Part shown: piece after piece, positions 1 through 7,437 of the stretch
Numbering within the stretch: position 1 is the stretch's first letter
How the letters are laid out: every line of letters starts with the position of its first letter
DNA from: Pseudomonadota bacterium
Lineage (GTDB): Bacteria; Pseudomonadota; Alphaproteobacteria; Rhizobiales; Xanthobacteraceae
Length of the DNA: 13,425 nt
Reading direction: 5' to 3'
Assembly: GCA_023390955.1 (NCBI GenBank)
Contig: JAEWBW010000369.1
Location: 1-13,425, forward strand
Made by a program: the position numbers and the translations under genes
Notes under the pieces: model-generated
Told to the model about the DNA's origin: nothing
Databases searched by the model: none
What the model saw: the letters and a program-made list of their open reading frames with translations, nothing else

Positions 1-1
1 C

Positions 2-3000
2 TATGTCGACAATTTCGACACCCGCCTCACCTCGAACGGCGGCGAGATCACGGCTGCGCTCGACCAGCGCCTGGTTCAGTTCGAAACCACGCTCGGCGAC
101 CGCGTCTCCAACCTCGACACGTCGCTCAACGGCAAGATCAACAGCCTCGACAGCACGATCGAAAGCCACATCAAGACCTTCGACAACCAGCTCGGCGGCC
201 GCGTCTCCGCGCTCGAGCAGTCGTTCGACAGCCGCGCCAAGGCCGTGACCGAGACCATCGACAGCCGCCTCGGCTCGCTGGCCTCGTCGCTGACCGACGG
301 CGCGTCGCAGGCGATCCAGTCGATCGACTCCCGCTTCACCCACCTGACGACGTCGCTCACCGAGAACGCCTCGCAGGCGATCCACTCGATCGACACGCGC
401 CTCACCGTGCTCACGACCTCGCTGGTCGGCACCGCCGCCCAGGCCGTGCAGTCGGTGGACTCGCGTCTGACTTTGCTGACCTCGACCCTCTCCGACGGTA
501 CCGCGCAGGCGATCGAAGCCGTCGACCGCCGCATCACCGGCGTCACCGAGGTCATCGACGGCCGCAGCATGCACCTGACCGACACGGTCACGGCCCGCTT
601 CCAGGACATCCGCCAGGCCATCGAGACCAAGGTCGGCTCGGTCGCCAACGACATCGACGTGCGCGTGGCGCAGTTCGAGGACCTGCTCGGCTCGCGTGTC
701 GAGGCGGTCGCCGGCCGCATCGAGAGCAGCGGCCGCCAGGCCAGCGAGGACATGATGTCCCGCGCCGAGATGATCTCCTCCACCATCCGCTCGCATGTCG
801 AGGATGCCGAACGCTCGCTGACCAACCTCGTGGTCAACACCAGCGAAACGATCCAGACCGGCGCGCGCACCGCCCAGCAGTCGCTGATGACGGTCTCGGC
901 CGACGTCAACGCCCAGCTGCAGATGACCTCGTCCGAAGTCGAGCGCGCGCTGACCGCGGTCGGCACCGGCGCCGCGAACTCGATCTTGACCAGCGCCCGC
1001 GAGGCGCAGGCGACCCTCGTCGCCGCGTCCGGCGAGTCCTCCAGCCAGATCAAGTCGCTCTCGGCCGACGTCGAGCGCACGCTGTCGGCGGCAGGCTCCG
1101 CCACCGCGGCCTCGATCCTGGCCGGCGCACGCGAGGTTCAGACCGTGCTCGTCACCGCGTCCTCGGATGCGGCCAGCCACGTCAAGACGCTCACCGCCGA
1201 CGTGCAGCGCTCGCTCTCGATGGCCGGCACCACCACGGCCGAGGCGATCACCGCCGGCGCACGCGATGCCCAGGGCGCGCTGATTGCGGCCTCGACCGAG
1301 ACCGCCAACCAGATCAAGGCGCTGTCGTCCGACGTCCAGCGGTCGCTGTCGATGGCCGGCACCACCACCGCCGAGACGCTCACCACCAGCGCCCGCGAGG
1401 CGCAGAGCACCCTGATCGCCGCCTCGGGCGAGACCGCCAACCAGCTCAAGGCGATCTCCTCCGACGTGCAGCGCTCGCTCTCGATGGCCGGCACCTCCAC
1501 CGCCGAGTCCATCATGGCCGGCGCCCGCGAGGCCCAGACCACCCTCGTCACCGCGTCCACGGATGCGGCCGGACAGGTCAAGTCGCTCGCAGCCGAAGTG
1601 CAGCGCTCGCTCTCGCAGGCCGGCATGTCGGCCGCCGAGACGATCACGACCAGCGCCCGCGACGCCCAGAGCACCCTGCTCGCGGTCTCGGCCGACCAGA
1701 CCGGTCAGGTCAAGTCGCTCGCCGCCGAGATGCAGCGTTCGCTGGCCATGGCCGGCGGCGCGACCATCGAGGCACTGACCGCAGGTGTCCGCGACGCCCA
1801 GACCAGCCTCGTCACCGCCTCGTCGGAAGCCGCCAGCCACGTCAAGAACCTGGCGACCGATGTCGAGCGCACGCTGACGGCCGTTGGCGCCGACGCCGCG
1901 GCCTCGATCCTCAACAGCGCACGTGAGGCCCAGACCTCGCTGACCGCGACCTCGGCGGATGCCGCCAGCCAGATCCGCACGATCTCCACCGAGATCGAGC
2001 GCTCGCTCGGCACCGCGACCGCGAACGCGACCAACGACATCCAGGCCAGCGCCCTCAACGCGCAGAACGCCCTGATCACCGCCTCCAACGAGGCGAGTGC
2101 ACGGGTCAAGTCGAACTCGGCCGACGTCGAGCGCTCGGTGCTCGCCGCCAGCGGTTCGTTCGGCCAGGCCATGACGTCGAAGACCGACGAGATCGTCACC
2201 TATGTGCAGCAGCAGGCCGATCGCCTGACCAGCATGATAGACTCCAAGCGCGGTGCGCTGGTGGACGCGATCGGCTCCAAGACCAGCCAGCTCACGCTCG
2301 ACATCGACCGCGTCACCTCGGACGCGCTGAAGTCGATCGAAACGCGCGGCCAGGCGTTCTCGCAGTCGATGATGGGCAACGGCACGGAAGTGGCGCGGAC
2401 CATCAACTCGGCGAGCGAGCTCGCAACCGGCGCGGTCAACAAGTCGCTCAAGGACCTCGAGGCGGCCTCGCGCTCGGCCATCGACCAGTCGCGACAGGTC
2501 TCGATCGCGGCGGTCACCGAGATGCAGGAAACCAGCAAGATCCTGCGCACCGACACTGTCGCCCTGTTCGAGCGTCTGCGCGAAGGCAACATCCTCCTCC
2601 AGGAGGTGCTGACCGGTGCGCACGACAACCTCAACTCGCTGGAGCGTGCTCTCGTGACCCGCGTTGCCGACTTCGTCTCGGCGATGAACGACGTCACCTC
2701 GCGCAACGGCGCGGCGACCCAGACGCTGGAAGACCAGCTCAACGTCTTCAACGTCAAGACCACCAAGGCGCTGACCGACCTCGGCGAGCTGTCGAGCCAG
2801 TTCGACGCGCATGGCAAGGCGCTGGTCGACGCGGCGCAGGTCGTGGAAGCGAGCAACAAGAACACCACCGCCTCGCTCGCCGAGCGCAAGCAGGCGCTGG
2901 AATCGCTCGTCACCACGATCGACCTGCGCACCGCCGACCTCGACCAGCGGCTGTCGCGCTTCACCGGCCTGCTCGATGAATCGCTGGCCGCCGCCGAAGA

Positions 3001-4066
3001 GCGTGCCCGCGACATCGCCCGCGTCGTCGCGGAGACCGCCGGCGCCGGCTCGGCCGCGATCACCCGCCAGTTCGAGGCGGTGCGCGTGGCCTCGGAAGAG
3101 GAGCACCGGCAGACCATCGACGCCATGCACGACATCTACCGCCAGACCACCGACGAGGCGGATGCGATGTTCAAGCAGTCGACGGAGAAGTTCGCCAACC
3201 TCGTCTCCAGCATGAAGCAGATGGCCTTCGAGATGCACAACGAGCTCGAAGCCACCCGCAACGAGCTGCGCCGCGGCGTGCTCGAGATGCCGCAGGAGGC
3301 CGCCGAGAGCACTGCGCAGATGCGCAAGGTGATCGTCGACCAGATCGAGGCGCTCGCCGAGCTCAACCGCATCGTGGCCCAGCACGGCCGTGGCCTCGAC
3401 GTCTCCACGACGGCTCGCGCCAGCGTGCAGCAGCGCCAGGAAGAGCCGATGATGGCGACCGCCGTCGCCAGCCGCGGCACCGAAACGCGGATGCGCGACA
3501 CCGGCAGTGCCTCGACCCTGCCGCCGCCGGATCTCGGCATGCCCGCCTCCTCGCGCCGCACCGAAGCGCCGCCGGTTGCGCCTGCCGCCGGCAACGAACA
3601 GGGCCGTGACGGCTGGCTGTCGGACCTCCTGAACCGCACGGACGCCAACCAGGGCGCACCGACCGGCCGTGAGGCTCCGCGTGGCCGCCAGGCACCCGCG
3701 CCGCAGCCGCAGGCACCGCAGGCCAGCAGCAATCCGCTGGAATCGCTGTCGCTCGACATCGGCCGGCTGATGGACCGCAACCTCGCCGCCGAGATGTGGG
3801 ACCGTTACCAGCGCGGCGAGAACAAGGCCTTCACCAAGCGCCTGTACACGCCCGCCGGCCAGAAGGCCTTCGATGAGGTCGCCCGCAAGTATCGCGCCGA
3901 CCGCAACTTCAAGCAGACCGTCGACCGCTACATCGCGGAGTTCGAACGCCTGCTCGACGAAGTCGCCCGCGACGGCCGCGGCCAGCAGGAGCTGCGCAGC
4001 CACCTCACCTCGGAGACGGGCCTGGTCTACACCCTGCTCGCCCACGCGGCAGGCCGGCTGGGATAA
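2..4066 (+). CDS. Giant repetitive coiled-coil protein, 3' part (5' end outside window)
   Basis: The frame is open from base 2, so the N-terminus lies outside the window and the first ATG inside (245) is not the real start; 1354 codons are visible, ending in TAA at 4064. Four regions can be seen. (1) Positions 62-2437 are a continuous 22-residue repeat lattice rich in Ala, Ser, Thr, Asp and Arg. (2) About 2438-3400 is a more ordinary charged coiled coil. (3) About 3402-3735 is a Pro/Gln/Arg-rich linker holding one hydrophobic island, GWLSDLLNR, near 3612. (4) About 3740-4063 is a compact charged domain (start LDIGRLMDRN, end LLAHAAGRLG), probably globular. No transmembrane segment or enzyme motif is visible. 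Very large proteins of this style are known in Bradyrhizobium relatives and are often auto-named for apolipoprotein- or kinesin-like coils; function is unknown to me. A scaffold, filament or membrane-surface role is inference. The gene ends in a strong terminator and converges on the MCE operon. Confidence 0.9.
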   Translation, partial: YVDNFDTRLTSNGGEITAALDQRLVQFETTLGDRVSNLDTSLNGKINSLDSTIESHIKTFDNQLGGRVSALEQSFDSRAKAVTETIDSRLGSLASSLTDGASQAIQSIDSRFTHLTTSLTENASQAIHSIDTRLTVLTTSLVGTAAQAVQSVDSRLTLLTSTLSDGTAQAIEAVDRRITGVTEVIDGRSMHLTDTVTARFQDIRQAIETKVGSVANDIDVRVAQFEDLLGSRVEAVAGRIESSGRQASEDMMSRAEMISSTIRSHVEDAERSLTNLVVNTSETIQTGARTAQQSLMTVSADVNAQLQMTSSEVERALTAVGTGAANSILTSAREAQATLVAASGESSSQIKSLSADVERTLSAAGSATAASILAGAREVQTVLVTASSDAASHVKTLTADVQRSLSMAGTTTAEAITAGARDAQGALIAASTETANQIKALSSDVQRSLSMAGTTTAETLTTSAREAQSTLIAASGETANQLKAISSDVQRSLSMAGTSTAESIMAGAREAQTTLVTASTDAAGQVKSLAAEVQRSLSQAGMSAAETITTSARDAQSTLLAVSADQTGQVKSLAAEMQRSLAMAGGATIEALTAGVRDAQTSLVTASSEAASHVKNLATDVERTLTAVGADAAASILNSAREAQTSLTATSADAASQIRTISTEIERSLGTATANATNDIQASALNAQNALITASNEASARVKSNSADVERSVLAASGSFGQAMTSKTDEIVTYVQQQADRLTSMIDSKRGALVDAIGSKTSQLTLDIDRVTSDALKSIETRGQAFSQSMMGNGTEVARTINSASELATGAVNKSLKDLEAASRSAIDQSRQVSIAAVTEMQETSKILRTDTVALFERLREGNILLQEVLTGAHDNLNSLERALVTRVADFVSAMNDVTSRNGAATQTLEDQLNVFNVKTTKALTDLGELSSQFDAHGKALVDAAQVVEASNKNTTASLAERKQALESLVTTIDLRTADLDQRLSRFTGLLDESLAAAEERARDIARVVAETAGAGSAAITRQFEAVRVASEEEHRQTIDAMHDIYRQTTDEADAMFKQSTEKFANLVSSMKQMAFEMHNELEATRNELRRGVLEMPQEAAESTAQMRKVIVDQIEALAELNRIVAQHGRGLDVSTTARASVQQRQEEPMMATAVASRGTETRMRDTGSASTLPPPDLGMPASSRRTEAPPVAPAAGNEQGRDGWLSDLLNRTDANQGAPTGREAPRGRQAPAPQPQAPQASSNPLESLSLDIGRLMDRNLAAEMWDRYQRGENKAFTKRLYTPAGQKAFDEVARKYRADRNFKQTVDRYIAEFERLLDEVARDGRGQQELRSHLTSETGLVYTLLAHAAGRLG
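62..2437 (+). repeat. 36 tandem 22-residue (66-base) repeats with hendecad pattern
   Basis: Cutting the protein every 22 residues from base 62 keeps the same register for 36 units without a single-residue slip. Units usually end in I, L, V or M (for example DSRLGSLASSLTDGASQAIQSI is split as DSRLGSLASSL + TDGASQAIQSI). Hydrophobic or small residues fall at positions 4, 7 and 11 of each 11-mer, a 3-4-4 spacing. This is the hendecad pattern known from right-handed coiled coils and from the 11/22-mer amphipathic helices of apolipoproteins. The pattern breaks near 2438, where the unit no longer ends in a hydrophobic residue. Counted by hand. Confidence 0.8.
803..2122 (+). repeat. Ten tandem 132-base (44-residue) repeats inside the giant gene
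   Basis: Within the 22-residue lattice a higher-order unit of 44 residues repeats ten times. It starts at 803, 935, 1067, 1199, 1331, 1463, 1595, 1727, 1859 and 1991, and a degenerate eleventh begins at 2123. The consensus is about D-V-[QE]-R-[ST]-L, a Gly/Ala/Thr stretch, A-R-[ED]-A-Q, then a TAS-type stretch ending [IV]-K-x-[LI]-[SA]. Copies at 1199 and 1463 are identical for the first 33 bases although the copy between them (1331) differs at several third positions. This suggests duplication or gene conversion in the repeat array. Confidence 0.85.
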
Positions 4067-4097
4067 GCGGCCGTAGCGATCACGAACATGGAATGCG

Positions 4098-4128
4098 AAC
4101 GGAGGCCTCACGGCCTCCGTTTTCGTTT
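4098..4128 (+). terminator. Rho-independent terminator of the giant gene
   Basis: Perfect 10-bp stem AACGGAGGCC (4098-4107) with GGCCTCCGTT (4112-4121), loop TCAC, followed by a T-rich tail TTTCGTTT. It begins 31 bases after the TAA stop. The T-tract is on the plus strand, so it acts for the giant gene. Confidence 0.88.
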
Positions 4129-4226
4129 GGGGGTTGGAGCGATCGTAGCTCGCCTGGAGCGCAGCGGAATGCGGGAAAGGTCCCGATTGCCAGAGCGACG
4201 GCGGCGCCGCACGCATCGATCCATCT

Positions 4227-4355
4227 CGTCACCCTGAGGTGCCGTAGCGCAGCGGAGGCCTCGAAGGGCGACAGCCCGGCTGCAGCTTGGCCGTGCATCC
4301 TTCGAGGCTCCCCGCGCGCCGCGTTGCGTCGCGCGGCTCGCACCTCAGGATGACG
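4227..4355. repeat. Intergenic palindromic repeat element, copy 1
   Basis: The outer arms CGTCACCCTGAGGTG (4227-4241) and CACCTCAGGATGACG (4341-4355) are inverted with one mismatch. The inner arms GCCTCGAAGG (4258-4267) and CCTTCGAGGC (4299-4308) are a perfect inverted pair. The right half matches, in reverse orientation, the partial copy at 13369-13425. Such dispersed elements are common between genes in Bradyrhizobium and relatives. The element could fold as a long hairpin in RNA from either flanking gene. Confidence 0.8.
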
Positions 4356-4383
4356 GGACTACCAGCAGCGTCGATGCAACAGG

Positions 4384-4470
4384 CGTCATTGCGAGGCGCG
4401 CAGCGACGGAGCAATCCAGACTGCTTCCTGGGAGACAGTCTGGATTGCTTCGCTTGCGCTCGCAATGACG
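4384..4470. repeat. Second palindromic repeat (TCATTGCGAG type), possible terminator of the MCE operon
   Basis: The outer ends CGTCATTGCGAG (4384-4395) and CTCGCAATGACG (4459-4470) are perfectly inverted. The inner arms AGCAATCCAGACTG (4410-4423) and CAGTCTGGATTGCT (4436-4449) form a perfect 14-bp stem with a 12-base loop. It begins 19 bases beyond the stop of the minus-strand MCE gene and no other terminator is visible there, so it may end or stabilise that transcript (inference). It differs in sequence from the 4227-4355 element. Confidence 0.75.
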
Positions 4471-4489
4471 GCGGGAACTGATGGACGGC

Positions 4490-5359
4490 TTACTGCCGCC
4501 TCGGCGGCGTCGCAGGCTTCGGCGGTTCTGCAGGCGCCGGTGCCGGCTGCGCGTTGCTGGCGCCGAACAGGACGCGGGTCGGGTTGCGGTCGAAATTGTT
4601 CACGGCGCGGCTGATGTCGCCGAGCGTACGGCGGCCATCGGCCATCAGCGCACCCGAACGCTTGTCGAAATCGTCGGCGAGCTCGCGGATCGACTTCACC
4701 GCCTGGAACAGCTCGCCGCCATCCTTGCCACCGGCAAGCGTGTTGAGCCCGAGCATCAGGCTGTCGGCCTTCAGCATCACGCCATCGACCTTGGCCATGA
4801 CGGCGTCGATGCGCTCGGAGTTGCGCGCGAGCGACGAGGTGAAGGTCTCGAGGTTCTTGAGCGACTTGTTCACCGACTCCTGGTTGTCGGCGACGAGCTT
4901 GTTGATGTTCTGAAGCGTGCCGCGGATCGCCTCGGTGACGTCCTGCAGCTTGGTGGGATCGGCGTTGAGCGTCGGGATGCCGTCCTCGGCGAGCGGCGGC
5001 GCGGGCGCAGCCTCCTCGCCGCCCTTGAGCGAGATCGCGGCAACGCCGGTCAGGCCCTGGAATTCGAGGCCGACCAGCGTGTCCTTGCGGATCGGCGCAT
5101 TGTTCTCGACCATGGCGAGTGCGACAACCCGCCGCGGGTTGTCGAGCTTCACCGAGACGACTTCACCCACCCGGATACCGTTGAAGTTCACACTGCCGCC
5201 ATTGCGCAGGCCGGCCGCCGGCCCCTCGAAGACAATGCGGAGCGGACTGCGCTGCTTGGTGGTGTGCAGCGACTGAAACCACAGCACGAAGCCGATCGCA
5301 GACGCGATCACCGCCAGCGTGAAGGAGCCAATCAGGATGTAGTTCGCCCGCGTTTCCAT
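4490..5359 (-). CDS. mlaD: MlaD-type MCE-family lipid-transport protein
   Basis: 289 aa. An N-terminal membrane anchor (about residues 7-29, YILIGSFTLAVIASAIGFVL) is followed by one MCE domain (about 40-118). The typical stretch GLRNGGSVNFNGIRVGEVVS sits in its middle. Next comes a mostly helical tail (about 140-260) and a Pro/Ala-rich end. In Mla systems the MCE subunit sits in the inner membrane, forms a hexameric ring on the periplasmic side and passes phospholipid to or from the permease. The start ATG is preceded by CGGAG at a spacing of 6. It is the last gene of the operon, 17 bases after the ATPase stop. The family is clear. The substrate and the direction of transport cannot be read from sequence. 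Confidence 0.92.
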   Translation of the reverse strand: METRANYILIGSFTLAVIASAIGFVLWFQSLHTTKQRSPLRIVFEGPAAGLRNGGSVNFNGIRVGEVVSVKLDNPRRVVALAMVENNAPIRKDTLVGLEFQGLTGVAAISLKGGEEAAPAPPLAEDGIPTLNADPTKLQDVTEAIRGTLQNINKLVADNQESVNKSLKNLETFTSSLARNSERIDAVMAKVDGVMLKADSLMLGLNTLAGGKDGGELFQAVKSIRELADDFDKRSGALMADGRRTLGDISRAVNNFDRNPTRVLFGASNAQPAPAPAEPPKPATPPRRQ

Positions 5360-5376
5360 CAGATACTCCGGCTAAC

Positions 5377-6174
5377 TCAGCTCATGACCGCGCGGGCGCG
5401 CTTGCCATGGAAATATTGCCTCAGCCAGGGATGCTGCGAGGCCTGCATGTCGGCAATCGACCCTGCCGCAATGATCTTACCGTTCCCTAAAACGGCGATG
5501 CGGTCGCATGCGGTATAAAGACTGTCGAGATCGTGGGTTACCATGAAAACGGTGAGCCCCAAAGTACGCTGCAGCGTCCGCACCAGCTCGTCGAAGTCGC
5601 CAGCGCCGATCGGATCGAGGCCCGAGGTCGGCTCGTCCAGGAAGACGAGGTCCGGATCGAGCGACAGCGCGCGCGCCAGCGCCACGCGCTTGATCATGCC
5701 GCCCGAAAGTTCCGACGGAAACCGATCGGCCGCCTCGGGCTTGAGGCCGACCATCGCGAGCTTGGCCATGGTGACCTCGTCCATCAGCTTCTGCGAGACG
5801 TTGAGATACTCGCGCATCGGAAACTGGATGTTCTGCCGCACCGTGAGCGAGGAGAACAACGCGCCCTGCTGAAACAGCACGCCCCAGCGCCGCTCGACGC
5901 CGCGACGCTCGGAGGTGTTGGAGGAATCCAGATCGACCCCGAAGACCTCGATGCGGCCGGCAACCTTGGGCACGAGCCCAATGATGGTCCGCGTCAGCAC
6001 GGACTTGCCGGCGCCGGAGGGACCGACGAAGCCGAGGATCTCGCCGCGCTTGACGTCGAGGTCGAGGCTATCGAGCACGCGCGTGGCGCCGAACTGCACG
6101 GTGATGCCGCGCACGCGGATGATGGGATCGTGCCCGTTCGGTTGCGGCTTGGTTTGGATGTCGGCCATCGTCAC
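5377..6174 (-). CDS. mlaF: MlaF-type ABC transporter ATPase
   Basis: 265 aa, close to the usual MlaF length. Visible motifs are Walker A GPSGAGKS (51-58), Q-loop GVLFQQGALF (Q102), signature LSGGM (156-160), Walker B LVFLDEP (176-182), D-loop SGLD and switch histidine in MVTHD (214). The LSGGM signature and the GALF after the Q-loop are typical of the Mla/Ttg2A group. It powers lipid transport by the MlaE-type permease encoded just upstream. The drawn start is a GTG that overlaps the permease stop by four bases (GTGA). An ATG two codons later (6168) is equally possible and would give 263 aa. It is translationally coupled to the permease gene in either case. Confidence 0.95.
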   Translation of the reverse strand: MTMADIQTKPQPNGHDPIIRVRGITVQFGATRVLDSLDLDVKRGEILGFVGPSGAGKSVLTRTIIGLVPKVAGRIEVFGVDLDSSNTSERRGVERRWGVLFQQGALFSSLTVRQNIQFPMREYLNVSQKLMDEVTMAKLAMVGLKPEAADRFPSELSGGMIKRVALARALSLDPDLVFLDEPTSGLDPIGAGDFDELVRTLQRTLGLTVFMVTHDLDSLYTACDRIAVLGNGKIIAAGSIADMQASQHPWLRQYFHGKRARAVMS

Positions 6175-7304
6175 ATTCCGATCGCGGCAAAGAAGATGGC
6201 GAAAACGCCGTCCATGACGATGACGAAGAAGATTCCCTTCACCACCGACGAGGTCGTGTGCTGGCCGAGCGATTCCGCGCTGCCCTGCACCGCGAGCCCC
6301 TCGACGCAGGCGACGATGCCGATCACGGCTGCCATCACCGGCGCCTTGACGATGCCGACGATGAAATGGTCGATCGAGATCGCGTCGCGCAGGCGCAGCA
6401 GGAAGGCCTCGGGATCGACGCCACCATAGAGCCAGGCGACGAGACCGCCGCCATAGAGCGCGGCCATTGCGCCGAGGAAGGCGAGAATCGGCAGCGCCAG
6501 CACCAGCGCCATCATGCGCGGCAGCACCAGAACCTCGATCGGGTCGAAGCCCATGGTGCGCAGCGCGTCGATCTCCTCGCGCATCTTCATCGAACCGAGT
6601 TCGGCCGTGTAGGCGCTGCCGGAGCGGCCGGCGACCATGATGGCGACCAGCAGCACGCCGATCTCGCGCAGCACGAGGACGCCGAGCATGTCGACGACAA
6701 AGATGTCGGCGCCGAACCTGCGGAAATGGAAGATGCCCTGCTGGGCGATGATGCAGCCGATCAGGAAGGTGATGAGCACAATGATCGGCACCGCGCGCCA
6801 GCAGACCTGCTCGAGATGGTGCACGGTCGAGGTCAGCCGGAACGAGCGCGGCCGGATCAGCACGCGTCCGTAGGCCGCCAGCACCGCGCCGAGCATGTCG
6901 ACCAGGCTCGCGACCGTCCCACCGACGCCGGCCACGCCGCGGCCGATCTGCTCCAGCATGCCGGAGATGGTCACCGCGCTGCCTTCGATCACGGTGGCAG
7001 CCTTCACCCGCCGCACCTCGTCGACCAGGCTCGCATAATTGGTCGAGAGGCCCGCGATCTGGGCCTCGACCGCGCCTTGGGTCAGGCTGCGGCGCAGCCG
7101 CTCGATCAGCCAGGCACCGAAGGTATCGAGCTTGGCGACCTCGGAGACGTCGATGAAGACGCTTTGTGAGCTGCCGGCGAGCTTCTCTGCATCGGCCACG
7201 ATGCGCTCAAGGACCGGCGCAAAGGTCGCGGTCCAGGTCCCGGTGGCGCACAGCGCAAGCGCATTGCCCTTGGCGATCCTTTCCAGCTTCGGATCGCCGC
7301 TCAA
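6171..7304 (-). CDS. mlaE: MlaE-type permease with N-terminal STAS (MlaB-like) domain
   Basis: 377 aa. Residues about 6-95 look like a STAS domain (FIDVSEVAKLDTFGAWLIERL around 50-70), equivalent to the separate MlaB protein of enterobacteria. Residues about 130-377 are the MlaE permease, with five or six hydrophobic segments and the family signature AGRSGSAYTAELGSMKM (225-241) then REEIDALRTMG. The complex is an inner-membrane importer/exporter of phospholipid. The start appears to be TTG at 7304, supported by GGGGAG eight bases upstream and by absence of an ATG nearby. First gene of a three-gene minus-strand operon. A soluble carrier (MlaC) or auxiliary lipoprotein (PqiC type) is not encoded in this window. 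Confidence 0.93.
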   Translation of the reverse strand: MSGDPKLERIAKGNALALCATGTWTATFAPVLERIVADAEKLAGSSQSVFIDVSEVAKLDTFGAWLIERLRRSLTQGAVEAQIAGLSTNYASLVDEVRRVKAATVIEGSAVTISGMLEQIGRGVAGVGGTVASLVDMLGAVLAAYGRVLIRPRSFRLTSTVHHLEQVCWRAVPIIVLITFLIGCIIAQQGIFHFRRFGADIFVVDMLGVLVLREIGVLLVAIMVAGRSGSAYTAELGSMKMREEIDALRTMGFDPIEVLVLPRMMALVLALPILAFLGAMAALYGGGLVAWLYGGVDPEAFLLRLRDAISIDHFIVGIVKAPVMAAVIGIVACVEGLAVQGSAESLGQHTTSSVVKGIFFVIVMDGVFAIFFAAIGM

Positions 7305-7437
7305 GATGCCTGCTCCCCAAGCGAGGCAGAAGAAAAGTGATGGTTGCGCACGCGCCCTTACCTAGAGAAGGTAGCCCCGACCGGCCCTTGTTAGTTGGAT
7401 CAGGTAGTCTACCGGTTCAAAATTGCCAGAGTTTTAA
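7305..7437. promoter_or_regulatory. Divergent promoter region between Mla-like operon and epimerase
   Basis: 133 bases separate the divergent starts at 7304 (-) and 7438 (+), so promoters for both must lie here or in the neighbours. The half next to the epimerase is AT-richer than its surroundings (GGTTCAAAATTGCC to TTTTAAATG). I could not identify confident -35/-10 pairs. Confidence 0.45.

Larger units (their letters stand above)
4129..4489. other. Gene-free stretch built of palindromic repeats
   Basis: Between the terminator and the stop of the convergent MCE gene I see no credible gene. Short frames here only read through repeat DNA. The segment holds two palindromic elements, listed separately. 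It also holds a weak repeat-like stretch at about 4137-4190 (TAGCTCGCCTGGAGCGCAGC and onward) that resembles half of another alphaproteobacterial intergenic repeat. That last assignment is from memory of the style only. Confidence 0.6.

Noticed and set aside
245..247. ATG at 245 as the true start of the giant gene
   Set aside because: The frame and the 22-residue repeat continue unbroken upstream to base 2, so the start is outside the window.
76..3780. Series of long open frames on the minus strand opposite the giant gene (up to 342 aa)
   Set aside because: They mirror the repetitive, GC-rich codons of the real gene, are Ser/Ala/Arg-rich without domains, and lack ribosome-binding sites.
4384..4470. 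CRISPR or tRNA-like structure
   Set aside because: Single imperfect palindrome without spaced direct repeats or cloverleaf features. It fits an intergenic repeat element.
4481..5518. 345-aa plus-strand frame opposite the MCE gene, and similar frames over the ATPase and permease
   Set aside because: Antisense shadows. The minus-strand frames carry clear Walker, MCE and MlaE signatures.
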